Shown: positions 1 to 8,304, numbered from the stretch's first letter. The stretch: 64,000 bases of DNA from Rubripirellula lacrimiformis (GCF_007741535.1 NZ_CP036525.1:3596001-3660000); one strand, 5' to 3'. A program made the numbers and translations. Notes: generated by a model not told the origin, from the sequence alone.

Positions 1-676
1 GACCACTCTCTACTGACTCAGCCATCCCATCAACAAGCAAGCCGCTAAACACTTTAGGGATATACACATGAGCCCGCCCCAGTCGCGTCAAGTCGGTGGA
101 CAGCTCAGAAAAGTCGGTTGCAAAGTGCGTTGACTCGGCATTGTCGTATCCGTAATTGTAGTAGCTGCTTGGCGAGACTACACCGACGATGATCACCTCT
201 TCCCCGAGGAACTCAGTTGGCTTCGCTTTGATACGGATGAGCGAAGTTTCGTCACCGACCAGCTCGATTTTCTCTAAACGCTTCCGGTTCTTCGGCGGAA
301 CGGGGACCATCTCGACAATCTCTTTGTCGATGAATGCGAGCACGGGTTTAACCGAGTCCTCAGGAAGGTTACCTAATGCAATCAGCTTGGCTGCTGCTGC
401 ATGGCGAATTGATTGCTTCGGGTCGGATAGCTGCGACACTAGCTCATCACCACCAGCGGCAAGGAACTTTGCATAGTCCTGATCCTGCTTGCGAAGCCGC
501 GACAACGGCAGGCTAACGGTGGACTGGTCGTCTTTTTTTAGTGTCAGAGACTCGCCATCTTCCGATATCGCGACGAAGTCTGCTTGCACCCGATGTTTCC
601 CCGTTGAATCAACCCATTCCCGACCGTACGAACTCACGGCGATCGACAGGAAAGCAAATAGAATCGCGGCTCGCAT
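1..676 (-). CDS. SHD1-domain secreted protein, truncated by the window edge
   Basis: The frame opens with ATG at 676 and runs to base 1 without a stop, so the C-terminus lies outside the window. The product starts with a short hydrophobic signal-like segment (MRAAILFAFLSIAVSS) followed by a REWVDSTGKH stretch and a KLPL-like SLPLSRLRKQDQDY stretch, the pattern of the SHD1 (SLA1 homology 1) domain that is frequent in exported planctomycete proteins. Residues after about 75 (SIRHAAAAKLIALG) resemble a short helical repeat. The function is unknown; SHD1 domains are usually taken as small protein-interaction modules. The family call is from pattern recognition. Confidence 0.75.
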   Translation of the reverse strand, partial: MRAAILFAFLSIAVSSYGREWVDSTGKHRVQADFVAISEDGESLTLKKDDQSTVSLPLSRLRKQDQDYAKFLAAGGDELVSQLSDPKQSIRHAAAAKLIALGNLPEDSVKPVLAFIDKEIVEMVPVPPKNRKRLEKIELVGDETSLIRIKAKPTEFLGEEVIIVGVVSPSSYYNYGYDNAESTHFATDFSELSTDLTRLGRAHVYIPKVFSGLLVDGMAESVESG

Positions 677-884
677 TTTGGCTTGACCTCAAGTTAACGT
701 GTAGTGCCTCTGTACGATCCGAGTTTATTTAACATCACCCCGCCAGTGGGGATCCGTTCGTTTTTTTATCCCATTTCGAGAACGGGACGCAATCACCCTG
801 AATCTGCACCACCCGCTGAATCGGTGTGTGGGGCGGAATGGAAAGCGGTGCGTGCGTCGCACCGAATAGATATGTGAATGCAGA

Positions 885-1154
885 TCAACCGATTGTTCGT
901 GCGGTGTCGTCGCAGCACTGAATCATTGATCGGGCGTCCATCTCACACAGTCGTGCTTCGGCGGTGTGGTATCCGGCACGCCGATACCGTTGGGCGACTG
1001 CTTCGGCGTCCATTTCGTCGGCAAACACACGAGGGTAGACGCCCGCAAGAGGAAAGACGCCCGCATTGTAGTCGCTCGGCTGATCCTCGGTGACGACGAC
1101 CCAAAAGCTGATTTCGGCGGCGTTGTTTTCTTCAAGTTCTTGAGAAAATGCCAT
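885..1154 (-). CDS. Small hypothetical protein downstream of the tape measure gene
   Basis: An 89-residue product starts MAFSQELEENNAAEISFWVV, is acidic and has normal amino acid composition. The open frame extends upstream as far as the end of the tape measure gene, with an alternative ATG at 1289, but the sequence before 1154 looks less protein-like, so the ATG at 1154 is preferred. It is the last gene on the leftward element strand, 230 bases after the tape measure stop. I recognise no family. It could be a small accessory protein of the element. Confidence 0.5.
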   Translation of the reverse strand: MAFSQELEENNAAEISFWVVVTEDQPSDYNAGVFPLAGVYPRVFADEMDAEAVAQRYRRAGYHTAEARLCEMDARSMIQCCDDTARTIG

Positions 1155-1386
1155 CGTTTGAATCCCTGCGTTTGCGTGTTTGGAGTTGAACCACGCACGC
1201 ATCATTGCAAGAAAAACGACGTTGTGAAGGGCGATTTTTGTCGGGTGCCGATCGGATGAATACACTAGATCGCATCTTGCATTGTTCATGTCCACATAAT
1301 GCACCGGAGAATCGCCAGACGTCCGTGAATTTGGCGATCCCTCGATTTGTCTTGATGCATCTTGAAAGCAAAAATAATTTCGCTTT

Positions 1387-3507
1387 TTATCCTGCCGCGA
1401 CGGTCGTCGATCTCGGATCGTCCAGCTTTGCCGAGATGGCTTGCAAGAACTCATTCGATTTCTCGGCAAGTGCGGTTCGCTTTTCTGCGAGTTCGCGGTC
1501 GCGTTGCTGGTCGACGTTCTTCTGAACAATCGTGTTCAGACCCGCAAAGTCAGTCCGCTCGACGGAGCCACGGCTCATTAGCTCGCCAATTTCCTTTAGC
1601 TGAACCACTGGCATCATCCGACCGTTGCCGTCACGTTCTTGAGTCACGTCGAAGGTCGATCGTTTGAACGCATCCGCCATCGCGGGGTCGTCGATCGTCT
1701 CGGCGAAGCCTTGGATCATCTTGGGCAGATCCGCAACCATCGCATCGTATTGCCTACCTTCATCGGCTCGAAGAACATCACCCCGTTGCAGGTCCGCTGC
1801 CGCCATCGTGGCACGCTTGGGCAAGCCTTCGAAGTCGATGCCGGTGGACTCGCCGAATGCTGCCGCACGGTCTGCCATGGACGCTCCCAGGCTATCTGCC
1901 ATAGTTTGGAACATGTTGGCCGTGTCGCCAAGCTGACCCGCGATATTCCCGCCGACTGCGGTTAAGCCTTCGGTGATCGATGTTGTCGGCTTTTTCTCAG
2001 GTTCTTTTGTTCGCGGCGTCTGGTTGTTCACGACGAAGTCCGACGCGGCATCGACTGCCGATTTCCCAACGCCGGTTACGTCGTCGAATATCCGCTTGCC
2101 CGGCGTGACTGCACCTGCTGTGAACTTGGCGACGTCGCCGAACAATCCGCCGGTGGCTTCGTTCAAGTTGCCGTATAGCTTGGATGCACTAATAGCCAAA
2201 CCGGCAACTTCGGTGGCGACGGCGGGGGCTGTAGATTTGACCGCGTTGACTGTACCGCCCGCTCCTTTGATGGCTAACTCGGCCATCATGCCTAATTGTG
2301 CGATGAACGGTCCGGCAGCTTCACTGACGCCGACCAGTGCATCGGTCAGTTCATCGAACTCGTCAGTATTCATTGCCGAGTTGAGTGATTCAAGTGACTC
2401 CTTGAGCGGTTCCATCAGAGGAAGACTTACCGACCGCGAGAACGCCTTCATCTGGTCTGCTGCCTGATCGAGTTGCCCAATTAGCAGCTTCGATTGGGCT
2501 TCCAGGCTTCCGCCGAAGTCAGTTCGAAAACCTGCGAGCAACCCGTCAATTACCTCATCGATGCTGATCTCGCCGTTCTGGCTTTTTTCGGCCAAGTCAC
2601 GCGATGACATCCCCCACTGGCTCTGTGTGACGCGTTCCACATTGATTCCAAGGTCGGAGATTTGCAGCAATTCTTCCCCCATCAGGCGACCATTCGCACG
2701 TATCTGTCCGAATGCCCTCGTCAATCTGTCGAGTCCCTCCCCGAGACCAACGCTAGATGCCGCCGCCGTGTCCATCAACGTCGTCAAATCCGAAGCGAGG
2801 GACTCCGGTGCAAAACCACTAGCGGCAAGTTTCGTCGCAGCTTGGCTGATTTGTTGAAGATCGGCGGGAAGTTTCAAATCGATCGCTTCCAATTCGGCGA
2901 ACAACTTCGCTGCCTTGTCACCATCTTTGAGGATGATCGAAAGAACCGACTTAGTTTTTTCGATGTCTGCGAGCGAACCGATGCCGGTGCTAAGCGTCTT
3001 GCCAACAACCGCACCGCCTGCCGCTGCACCGCCCGCCGCTAGAGCGGCACCGCCAGATATCGCGCCGCCTGCGAGCCCACCGGCTAATCCTGCCGTTGCG
3101 AACCTGCCGAAGAACCCCGTTTGGGCACCATGCCCGCCCGCACCACCACGACCACCCAGAGGGCGACCGGCAAGTGATCGGAAGTGGCGAAGCTGACGCT
3201 CGGCTTCTTTGGTATCCGCTTGGATCTTGATTGTTGCCGGTTCGCGGGCTAGTCGACGTGCCTCAGAACGGATCTGCCCCATCGCACGCGAAAACGGACG
3301 TTGGTCAATTGTGGGCGTTATCCTGGCCTGCGTGCTCGCAATTTGGCGAGCCAGCATTTTCAAAAAGAACTCGGATCGTGCCGACTTCGTGAAGGTGACC
3401 GGAACAACTGCTGAAGTAGCGGCGAGTCGTCGTGCGGTGAGCAGATCCTTTTTAAGTTTCGAAAGATCGGCACGCAGTCGGACAATGAATTTTTCGTCGG
3501 TGGTCAT
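1387..3507 (-). CDS. Phage-type tape measure protein
   Basis: A 706-residue product beginning with ATG at 3507 (an upstream TTG at 3522 is less likely). The N-terminus is basic and helical, followed by a Gly/Ala-rich stretch at about residues 120-170 that could form hydrophobic helices, then the conserved tape measure core with the stretches AFGQIRANGRLMGEELLQIS and DLGINV. The C-terminal third is helical and low in cysteine. In tailed phages this protein sets tail length and helps DNA passage, and normally sits among other tail genes. No other tail, capsid or portal gene is visible here, which suggests a degraded prophage or an element that keeps this protein for another purpose. Family assignment is confident; role in this element is unknown. 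Confidence 0.85.
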   Translation of the reverse strand: MTTDEKFIVRLRADLSKLKKDLLTARRLAATSAVVPVTFTKSARSEFFLKMLARQIASTQARITPTIDQRPFSRAMGQIRSEARRLAREPATIKIQADTKEAERQLRHFRSLAGRPLGGRGGAGGHGAQTGFFGRFATAGLAGGLAGGAISGGAALAAGGAAAGGAVVGKTLSTGIGSLADIEKTKSVLSIILKDGDKAAKLFAELEAIDLKLPADLQQISQAATKLAASGFAPESLASDLTTLMDTAAASSVGLGEGLDRLTRAFGQIRANGRLMGEELLQISDLGINVERVTQSQWGMSSRDLAEKSQNGEISIDEVIDGLLAGFRTDFGGSLEAQSKLLIGQLDQAADQMKAFSRSVSLPLMEPLKESLESLNSAMNTDEFDELTDALVGVSEAAGPFIAQLGMMAELAIKGAGGTVNAVKSTAPAVATEVAGLAISASKLYGNLNEATGGLFGDVAKFTAGAVTPGKRIFDDVTGVGKSAVDAASDFVVNNQTPRTKEPEKKPTTSITEGLTAVGGNIAGQLGDTANMFQTMADSLGASMADRAAAFGESTGIDFEGLPKRATMAAADLQRGDVLRADEGRQYDAMVADLPKMIQGFAETIDDPAMADAFKRSTFDVTQERDGNGRMMPVVQLKEIGELMSRGSVERTDFAGLNTIVQKNVDQQRDRELAEKRTALAEKSNEFLQAISAKLDDPRSTTVAAG

Positions 3508-3543
3508 GGATTGGTTTTCCAAAGATGGGGTTTGTGGACTGGC

Positions 3544-3975
3544 TTAATTTGAAGTTTGGCACGATGCCAGAATTTCGAAGAACGTCGTTTCGTCGCGGCT
3601 GCGGTCGTACATTTCTTGGCCACGGATTCGGCTAAGCTGACGATCGATCGAAGCCGCCGCACGTGCGTGATGACCCAAGATGCCTTTCGCGGCGGACGCT
3701 GCCACGTTCGGGTCTGCGTTGACCAAGAGACCGACCAGCGTGTCAATTGCCAATCTCTCAGCATGCACGACCGATTGAACGTTGGCATCGGCTAGCTCAG
3801 TCACACGAGTCGCGAATGCCTTTCGGTACGCCGGGGTGCAACTGAGCTTGTATCCCTTCGATTCTGACCAACCGAGGGTTTCGGACGCGGTGCCGATCGA
3901 GCACCGCTCGCTGAGGACGGTAGCCGCTAGCAAATCAGCTTCCGACTGACGGTCTTTTTTTGCATTTTCTGGCAT
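3544..3975 (-). CDS. HTH protein resembling a small terminase subunit
   Basis: A 143-residue product with an N-terminal helix-turn-helix-like segment (SIGTASETLGWSESKGYKLS, about residues 26-45) followed by a long helical region with LADANVQSVVHAERLAIDTL and NVAASAAKGILGHHARAA. This organisation, a homeodomain-like HTH plus a helical oligomerisation region, is that of phage small terminase subunits and related phBC6A51-type HTH proteins. It lies 36 bases upstream of the tape measure start and on the same strand, probably in one transcript. There is no large terminase in the window, so packaging cannot be assumed; a regulatory DNA-binding role is equally possible. Confidence 0.6.
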   Translation of the reverse strand: MPENAKKDRQSEADLLAATVLSERCSIGTASETLGWSESKGYKLSCTPAYRKAFATRVTELADANVQSVVHAERLAIDTLVGLLVNADPNVAASAAKGILGHHARAAASIDRQLSRIRGQEMYDRSRDETTFFEILASCQTSN

Positions 3976-4019
3976 GGATTTTCATCTTCAAAAGTTCCCC
4001 CTTTGGGAATCGGTAGAGT

Positions 4020-4508
4020 TCACGCGTCGATAACGTCGAGCCCCAGTCGTCGCCCTGCGTCGATCAGTTCGGCCAACGCATCGCCCGCCCGATCATCGTC
4101 GTAGATGGACTGAATCCACCAGCGGACACGGTCGTCGTCGAATCGTTGCGACTCGATCGTGAACAGCAGACGCCTGGCGTGGTTTGCAAGCCGACCGACA
4201 ATGATGGTCAGCATTTCCGAATCATCCTCATTCGGATCGGTGATCGTGAGTGCGTACCGATTGCCTTGCTTGTTCCGGTGCAGGACACCAATGCCGGAGA
4301 CTCGTTCGAAGCGGTCGCTGATTGCGAGCATTGCGATTTCCCGACTACGGTCGACGCCGGTCAGTTCGGGGTCGATCGTCGGGCGGGTCGGCATCGCCGG
4401 ATCGCCGAGCAAACGGCGTTCGTAAGCACGCCAGCGGGCATCGAGCGAGGCGACGGATTCGCCTGGGCGTCTGGCTGGTCGTTTCGGTTTGGGGCATCGC
4501 CGAGGCAT
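4020..4508 (-). CDS. Hypothetical protein of the integrated element
   Basis: A 162-residue product from ATG at 4508 (MPRRCPKPKRPARRPGESVA); the frame is open further upstream but that part overlaps a repeat-bearing intergenic segment. The N-terminus is very basic and proline-rich, while the rest is acidic and helical (ALAELIDAGRRLGLDVIDA at the end). No catalytic motif is recognised. It stands between the primase and the HTH protein, on the same strand, 44 bases upstream of the latter. The basic tail could bind DNA, but this is inference. Confidence 0.6.
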   Translation of the reverse strand: MPRRCPKPKRPARRPGESVASLDARWRAYERRLLGDPAMPTRPTIDPELTGVDRSREIAMLAISDRFERVSGIGVLHRNKQGNRYALTITDPNEDDSEMLTIIVGRLANHARRLLFTIESQRFDDDRVRWWIQSIYDDDRAGDALAELIDAGRRLGLDVIDA

Positions 4509-4577
4509 CAAATAGGTCTTGTATATGAGAGGTGAAAATTTGGATTTTGGGTCGATTAGATTTAGTAATTCTCGAAA

Positions 4578-4734
4578 CACACCATCACACCATGACACAC
4601 CAAACATTCCCTTTGCTGTGTCATATAGAAAGCCGTAAATTCCCGCACCGGATCGACTCCCGACACGGCATCACACCACTTTTGCGATTTCTGAAAATTT
4701 CACTCAGATGGTGTGACATTGGCTAGATGGTGTG
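4578..4734. repeat. Cluster of GATGGTGTG boxes, possible iterons
   Basis: Two direct copies of GATGGTGTG lie at 4707-4715 and 4726-4734 (19 bases apart), and inverted copies of the same word (CACACCATC, CACACCATG) lie at 4578-4595. The AT-rich segment between them separates the primase stop from the next gene. Such a cluster beside a primase could be a replication origin or an operator. This is seen in sequence; the role is inference. Confidence 0.4.
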
Positions 4735-4739
4735 TCGAA

Positions 4740-6377
4740 TCAGTAGTTGCCGATGGCGATTCCCTCCAGCTTTTCGATGTTCGTGGTTGACAACGGCCAT
4801 AAGCGTTTCCGGGTCGCGGTCGATCCGTTCCCAAGTTGCGTGATCTTAGATTCGGCTCCGGCTAATCGAAGTACTTTTGCAAGACGCTTCCGGGTTAGCT
4901 CAAACATTCTGTCTTCAACCGATAGCACGCTGTGTAGATTCTCAGCGTGAAGGTAGACGGTTCCGCTGATACGAATCGACCCACGCCGACCAACCAAATC
5001 CCAATCCACTGCTGCGGCATTTTCAAAGCTAAGCCAACCTGCTGCATGTCTAAGCACAGCGGACGCGATTACGCATGTGTAGTCTTCGGACGCGTCTGGT
5101 CGCTCGACCGTCATTACTCCGGGGCGTGCCAGCCGATCAGGAAGTGTTTTCCACTTTCGGCACACCGCCATAGGTAGCGGCCTGTGTGTCTGCTTCAGAA
5201 ATTCTTTTTTCATTGCGGGCAAAGATGGTGCCCAGTCCGATAGCTCACAGAACTTTTCGCTTACGGATAGGCAACGAAAGCGAAACGAAACAGGGTCACC
5301 ATCGATCAAAATCAGTTCACAGTCTTGGAGACCTTGAGCCTTTTTATCTGCATTGCCGGGAGGCGTTTCACTTGCACAGCTCAAGCCGATTTCATCCGCG
5401 TCAAGAGAGTCCGCGTATCCAACCGGATCCGGCTTCCAAAATGATGCATTCGCAATTGCATCTCGGACCTTCGCTTCGCCTTCCTCTGTCAGGAGAATGT
5501 CCCGAACATCCTTGCCTTTGCTGGCGAGAATCTCGCCAGGTAAGCGAGCAACGCGAACCGACTCGGCAATGCCAAAGAGTCGTCCGCCTGACTTTTGGGC
5601 TCCGACTTGCCCCGGCATATCCAAGTCGGGCACCAGCACCACGTTTGCACCGCGAAATAGCGGTGCAAACCGCTCGTTTAGTTGGCTACCGGAATACCCA
5701 AACGCTAGATAGCCAAGCCCAGTCAACGCTGCGGCGTCCTTGACGCCTTCGACGCCGTGCCAAGTCTCGCCCGCTGCCGGGACTCTGCCAGGCAGGAACA
5801 ACCCAGTATTACCTTTTCCGGGCTTGTTGAGGGCTTTATCGTTGGGAGTGAGGTCGCAGTACGAAAACATCTCGCCGTGCTCGTTCCAAAATGGCACTCG
5901 AGCCACTTCGATCAACTTCCCACCTGTCTTTCGCTTTTCTGGCTTTGCTCCAAACTTGCGGAATGCATCGAGTGGCATTCGCTTTGCTTTCGACACAGCT
6001 TCCACGATGCCCAATTTTGGCAAGGTAGGCTTTGGCTTGCCCACGTCCTCAGCCGACCAAATTCCGAGATACTCAGCGATTCGCTCAGCAGCCTCATGGC
6101 TGTCAAAACCGCCGAACTGTGAGACGGTATCGCGGGGACCGCCCGTATGAATGTTGCATCGATGGCAGTTAACGCGACCATGCTGGTCGACGTCCTCGTC
6201 AACAAAGAACGAGCCGTGTCCGCAAAGCGGGCACGTGTGATCGTTCTTCTGATTGCTGGGGCGAGGTTCTAGAATGTCTTCGCTGATGGGTGTCAAGGCA
6301 CTGATGATCGATTTGCACCGACCAGTTGCTTCCGCGTCAACCTCTGTGAAATCCATCGTGAATGTAGAGGTACTCAT
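4740..6377 (-). CDS. Zinc-finger/TOPRIM primase-like protein
   Basis: A 545-residue product. Residues 49-74 carry a CxxC...CxxC zinc ribbon (C49, C52, C71, C74) of the type found at the N-terminus of phage and plasmid primases. A TOPRIM-like core follows, with GVEGVKDAAAL (Glu210) and VLVPDLDMPG (Asp251, Asp253), the acidic residues expected to bind metal. The region after about 340 is unassigned and may be a winged-helix or accessory domain; no Walker A helicase motif is seen. It starts with an ATGA overlap on the stop of the upstream gene (6374-6377), which points to translational coupling. It probably primes replication of the integrated element. Confidence 0.75.
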   Translation of the reverse strand: MSTSTFTMDFTEVDAEATGRCKSIISALTPISEDILEPRPSNQKNDHTCPLCGHGSFFVDEDVDQHGRVNCHRCNIHTGGPRDTVSQFGGFDSHEAAERIAEYLGIWSAEDVGKPKPTLPKLGIVEAVSKAKRMPLDAFRKFGAKPEKRKTGGKLIEVARVPFWNEHGEMFSYCDLTPNDKALNKPGKGNTGLFLPGRVPAAGETWHGVEGVKDAAALTGLGYLAFGYSGSQLNERFAPLFRGANVVLVPDLDMPGQVGAQKSGGRLFGIAESVRVARLPGEILASKGKDVRDILLTEEGEAKVRDAIANASFWKPDPVGYADSLDADEIGLSCASETPPGNADKKAQGLQDCELILIDGDPVSFRFRCLSVSEKFCELSDWAPSLPAMKKEFLKQTHRPLPMAVCRKWKTLPDRLARPGVMTVERPDASEDYTCVIASAVLRHAAGWLSFENAAAVDWDLVGRRGSIRISGTVYLHAENLHSVLSVEDRMFELTRKRLAKVLRLAGAESKITQLGNGSTATRKRLWPLSTTNIEKLEGIAIGNY

Positions 6378-6850
6378 ACACCACCACCCTTCGCGTCAGG
6401 TGCTGACACATCGACGGTGATGATCTCCGCATCCTGCGGCACCATGTCGTACCATTCCGATCGCGGATCATGCCCCTCCGGTAACCAGCCGAGATAATTC
6501 GGGTCGCCATCGTCGAGCGGTTGCTGCGTCTCGGTATTGATCGAAAACAAGAACCCATCCGCCATCACCAGGGTGACAGCGGGCACCGACAGGATGCGAT
6601 CAGTGTCAGCGTCACGCCAGTATTGGCGGTGCGGATGACCACCGATCGCGGTCACTTTCCCCGACGGAAAATCGTCGCCGGGTGTTGATTTATTGGGATT
6701 CTGATTGTACACTTTGGGTGTTCCATAATTGCTTGCGGTAGTTGCTGGACAAAGTCGCGACGAGATCTCCCCTCCCTCACGTAGCGACATCAATACACGC
6801 CAAACGCTCGGATCTCCCCAGGTCCGGGCGTTTGTCGTTTCTGGGGTCAC
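6374..6850 (-). CDS. Hypothetical protein upstream of the primase
   Basis: About 158 residues if a GTG at 6850 is used, directly after the stop of the excisionase-like gene at 6852; the frame is open further upstream but would then overlap that gene heavily. The product is acidic, with a TPGDDFPSGKVTAIGGHPHR stretch and an aspartate-rich C-terminus ending DAKGGGV. No family is recognised. Overlap with the primase start suggests they are co-translated. Start choice is uncertain. Confidence 0.5.
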   Translation of the reverse strand: MTPETTNARTWGDPSVWRVLMSLREGGEISSRLCPATTASNYGTPKVYNQNPNKSTPGDDFPSGKVTAIGGHPHRQYWRDADTDRILSVPAVTLVMADGFLFSINTETQQPLDDGDPNYLGWLPEGHDPRSEWYDMVPQDAEIITVDVSAPDAKGGGV

Positions 6851-6851
6851 G

Positions 6852-7115
6852 TCATTGGTCGACACCTCCGTTGATGCGACGGTCAAGCCAGTCCGATAGA
6901 CCATGTACCGGCACCAAGCGACGATTGCCAACCTTTGCCGTCTGGATTTCACCATCAGAAATGATTTTGGCCATGGTGCGTTCGGACAAACTCAGCATGG
7001 ATGCCGCCGTCCGAACCGACACTGCAATCGGATGCACCGGAGCTACAGAGCATCCGTCGATGACCATATCGGGGCGGATCGGCAGCGGGGCTGATGATTG
7101 TGTGGCTACCGTCAT
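6852..7115 (-). CDS. Excisionase-like helix-turn-helix protein
   Basis: An 87-residue product with the excisionase/HTH_17 pattern: SVRTAASMLSLSERTMAKII, then SDGEIQTAKVGNRRLVPV and a closing helix SDWLDRRING. This fold is used by phage Xis proteins and by small DNA-binding regulators of integrated elements. Its ATG overlaps the TGA of the upstream MerR-like gene (7112-7115), so the two are coupled. No integrase stands beside it, so it may now act only as a regulator. Confidence 0.75.
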   Translation of the reverse strand: MTVATQSSAPLPIRPDMVIDGCSVAPVHPIAVSVRTAASMLSLSERTMAKIISDGEIQTAKVGNRRLVPVHGLSDWLDRRINGGVDQ

Positions 7116-7327
7116 TGGCTCAGCTCCATCTGAGACTCAGACCGACTTCGGGTCCGCATATAGCAGACCAACTCAGCCAGATGGCGGTCGTCGTATCGAC
7201 GCCATCCGTTTGCGGAACGCTCAATATCGGTGACGACACCGATCGCTACGGCGTGCTCGAGATGATGCCGCCGCGTGGGGCGGCCCGTTTCCCTCTCGGC
7301 TAACGAGAGTAGGGTTTTTCGGTTCAT
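7112..7327 (-). CDS. Small MerR-like DNA-binding protein
   Basis: A 71-residue product from ATG at 7327 (an upstream TTG at 7339 is open). It contains a winged-helix-like segment with ERETGRPTRRHHLEHAVAIG and a NGWRRYDDRHLAELVCYMR stretch, close to the RYYDDRHLxxL signature of MerR-type domains. It has no effector-binding domain. It is the first gene of the leftward element operon, and a near-perfect palindrome 33 bases upstream of its start (7360-7381) is a plausible operator. It is likely the element's control protein. Confidence 0.65.
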   Translation of the reverse strand: MNRKTLLSLAERETGRPTRRHHLEHAVAIGVVTDIERSANGWRRYDDRHLAELVCYMRTRSRSESQMELSQ

Positions 7328-7359
7328 GGTTTTGCCCAAGCAGCAGGAGATACAGTTAC

Positions 7360-7381
7360 CTATCGATAGCGATATCGATAG
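7360..7381. promoter_or_regulatory. Palindrome, possible operator of the element operon
   Basis: Two 9-base arms, CTATCGATA and TATCGATAG, are exact inverted copies separated by GCGA. The site lies in the intergenic region upstream of the MerR-like gene, where a repressor would be expected to bind. The structure is seen directly; the binding role is inferred. Confidence 0.5.
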
Positions 7382-7440
7382 CCGTCAGTGCAATGCGTGT
7401 GTTGCGTACATTTTGTAACTGCGTGGCCTTGGGCGGCACT

Positions 7441-7489
7441 GCTAACCCAGTGGTACACCTCCGATGCCTCGGAGGTCCGGGTTAGTAGC
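7441..7489. other. Long interrupted hairpin
   Basis: The segment folds on itself: GCTAACCC pairs with GGGTTAGTAGC at the base (one bulge) and ACCTCCGA pairs with TCGGAGGT at the top, around a TGCC loop. It does not match the integron attC consensus at the ends. It could be a terminator, a recombination site or a structured RNA. Confidence 0.4.
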
Positions 7490-7621
7490 TGAGAGACCCG
7501 CGAACCAAAACAAAGGATGGTCCACGAGCTTCACTTGGTGCGAATTTACGCTTTTGTCTGCTCCCGTCAATCAGTTTTGGGACCGCTGGCGAAAAATAGT
7601 TTCTCAGGTGCCATTCCCCTG

Positions 7622-7810
7622 TCATTGCGAAGCTATCGACAAGATCTCGGCTCGCTGTTTGGCGGAAAGGCCAGGCCACAACTCGATGAGCGTGCGAAGA
7701 TTCGAATCCAGTGTTTCGTCTGCCAAGTGTGCCGCTTTCGTGTGCCGCTTTCTACGCGAAGCACCTGAGACCATTGAATCAGGCGATTGTTCGAGTCCCT
7801 CATCGCCCAT
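7622..7810 (-). pseudogene. Remnant of att-associated ORF typical of planctomycete islands
   Basis: The frame begins MGDEGLEQSPDSM and ends LRTLIELWPGLSAKQRAEIL. An N-terminal part read off the complement of a tRNA 3' end, joined to a conserved tail with a WPGLSxxxRxxIL motif, is a pattern I associate with sequence next to tyrosine integrases at tRNA sites in planctomycetes. No integrase domain is present here, so this appears to be what remains of an integration end. Known family behaviour is recalled, not searched. Confidence 0.4.
7782..7809 (+). other. tRNA 3'-end-like fragment, candidate att site
   Basis: The segment contains TTCGAGTCCC, close to the T-arm of a tRNA, followed by a possible 3' acceptor strand ATCGCCC and discriminator A. 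The 5' half of a tRNA (GGGCGAT acceptor strand) is not found upstream and the T stem has two mismatches, so it is not a working tRNA. A partial tRNA 3' end beside an island module fits an attachment site. Confidence 0.4.
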
Positions 7811-7813
7811 TTA

Positions 7814-7857
7814 CCCGCGTTTTCCCGATGTCTCGGGGATTCAGCGGGTTTCTTTTT
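7814..7857 (+). terminator. Possible rho-independent terminator after the tRNA fragment
   Basis: Nested inverted arms CCCG...CGGG and CCCGA...TCGGG are followed by a T-rich run (TTTCTTTTT). This is the usual layout after a tRNA gene and may have been carried with the att fragment. Confidence 0.35.
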
Positions 7858-8304
7858 GTCCGTGTTTTCCGGGCTTGGTGGCTCGGGACGCAATGGGGCC
7901 CCCTCCTGATTTGGTCCACGGATTGGTACACAGGATTTCTCGCGTACCACTTTCGGATCGGTTCCACCGGAAGCAGCGCGGCGGCGGTTTTCCGTCGCCA
8001 TCGCGTAGTGCTCCCCAACCATGCATACTTCTCGGCCTCGTGCTTGATCCGGGTTGCACCACCTTCTGCATCGAGGGCATTCGTCCGAATCCGCTTTCTG
8101 GCAATCGCCTGGAAATCGTCACGGCCTTTCCAGCGACAATCCTATCCGCATTGGCAGTCTTTTTCTGAAACGTCAGCAGGCTGAAAGCCACGTTCACCGA
8201 CGAGGCAAAGATGATGACGGCCGCCATGGAGGGAATCGTTTCCATCGCGTCGGCGAACGCTACTGCCGGTGACACTTAGCACCCACGAAAAATAAGCGTC
8301 ACTA
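7858..8304. other. Gene-poor stretch with decayed coding traces
   Basis: On the minus strand protein-like pieces occur in different frames and none is a complete gene: a membrane-like piece MAAVIIFASSVNVAFSLL near 8230, a charged piece ending HEAEKYAWLG near 8020-8050, and EHYAMATENRRRAASGGTDP near 7960-8010. This pattern fits a gene broken by several frameshifts, but chance cannot be excluded. The family is not recognised. Confidence 0.3.

Noticed and set aside
189-732. Plus-strand frames of 60 to 95 codons
   Set aside because: They are antisense to the SHD1-domain gene, whose signal peptide and domain pattern are clear.
7441-7489. Integron attC site
   Set aside because: The ends do not match the RYYYAAC and GTTRRRY core sites.
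7690-7809. Complete tRNA gene
   Set aside because: Only the 3' part is tRNA-like. The 5' acceptor strand is missing, the T stem has mismatches and no anticodon arm of correct loop size is found.
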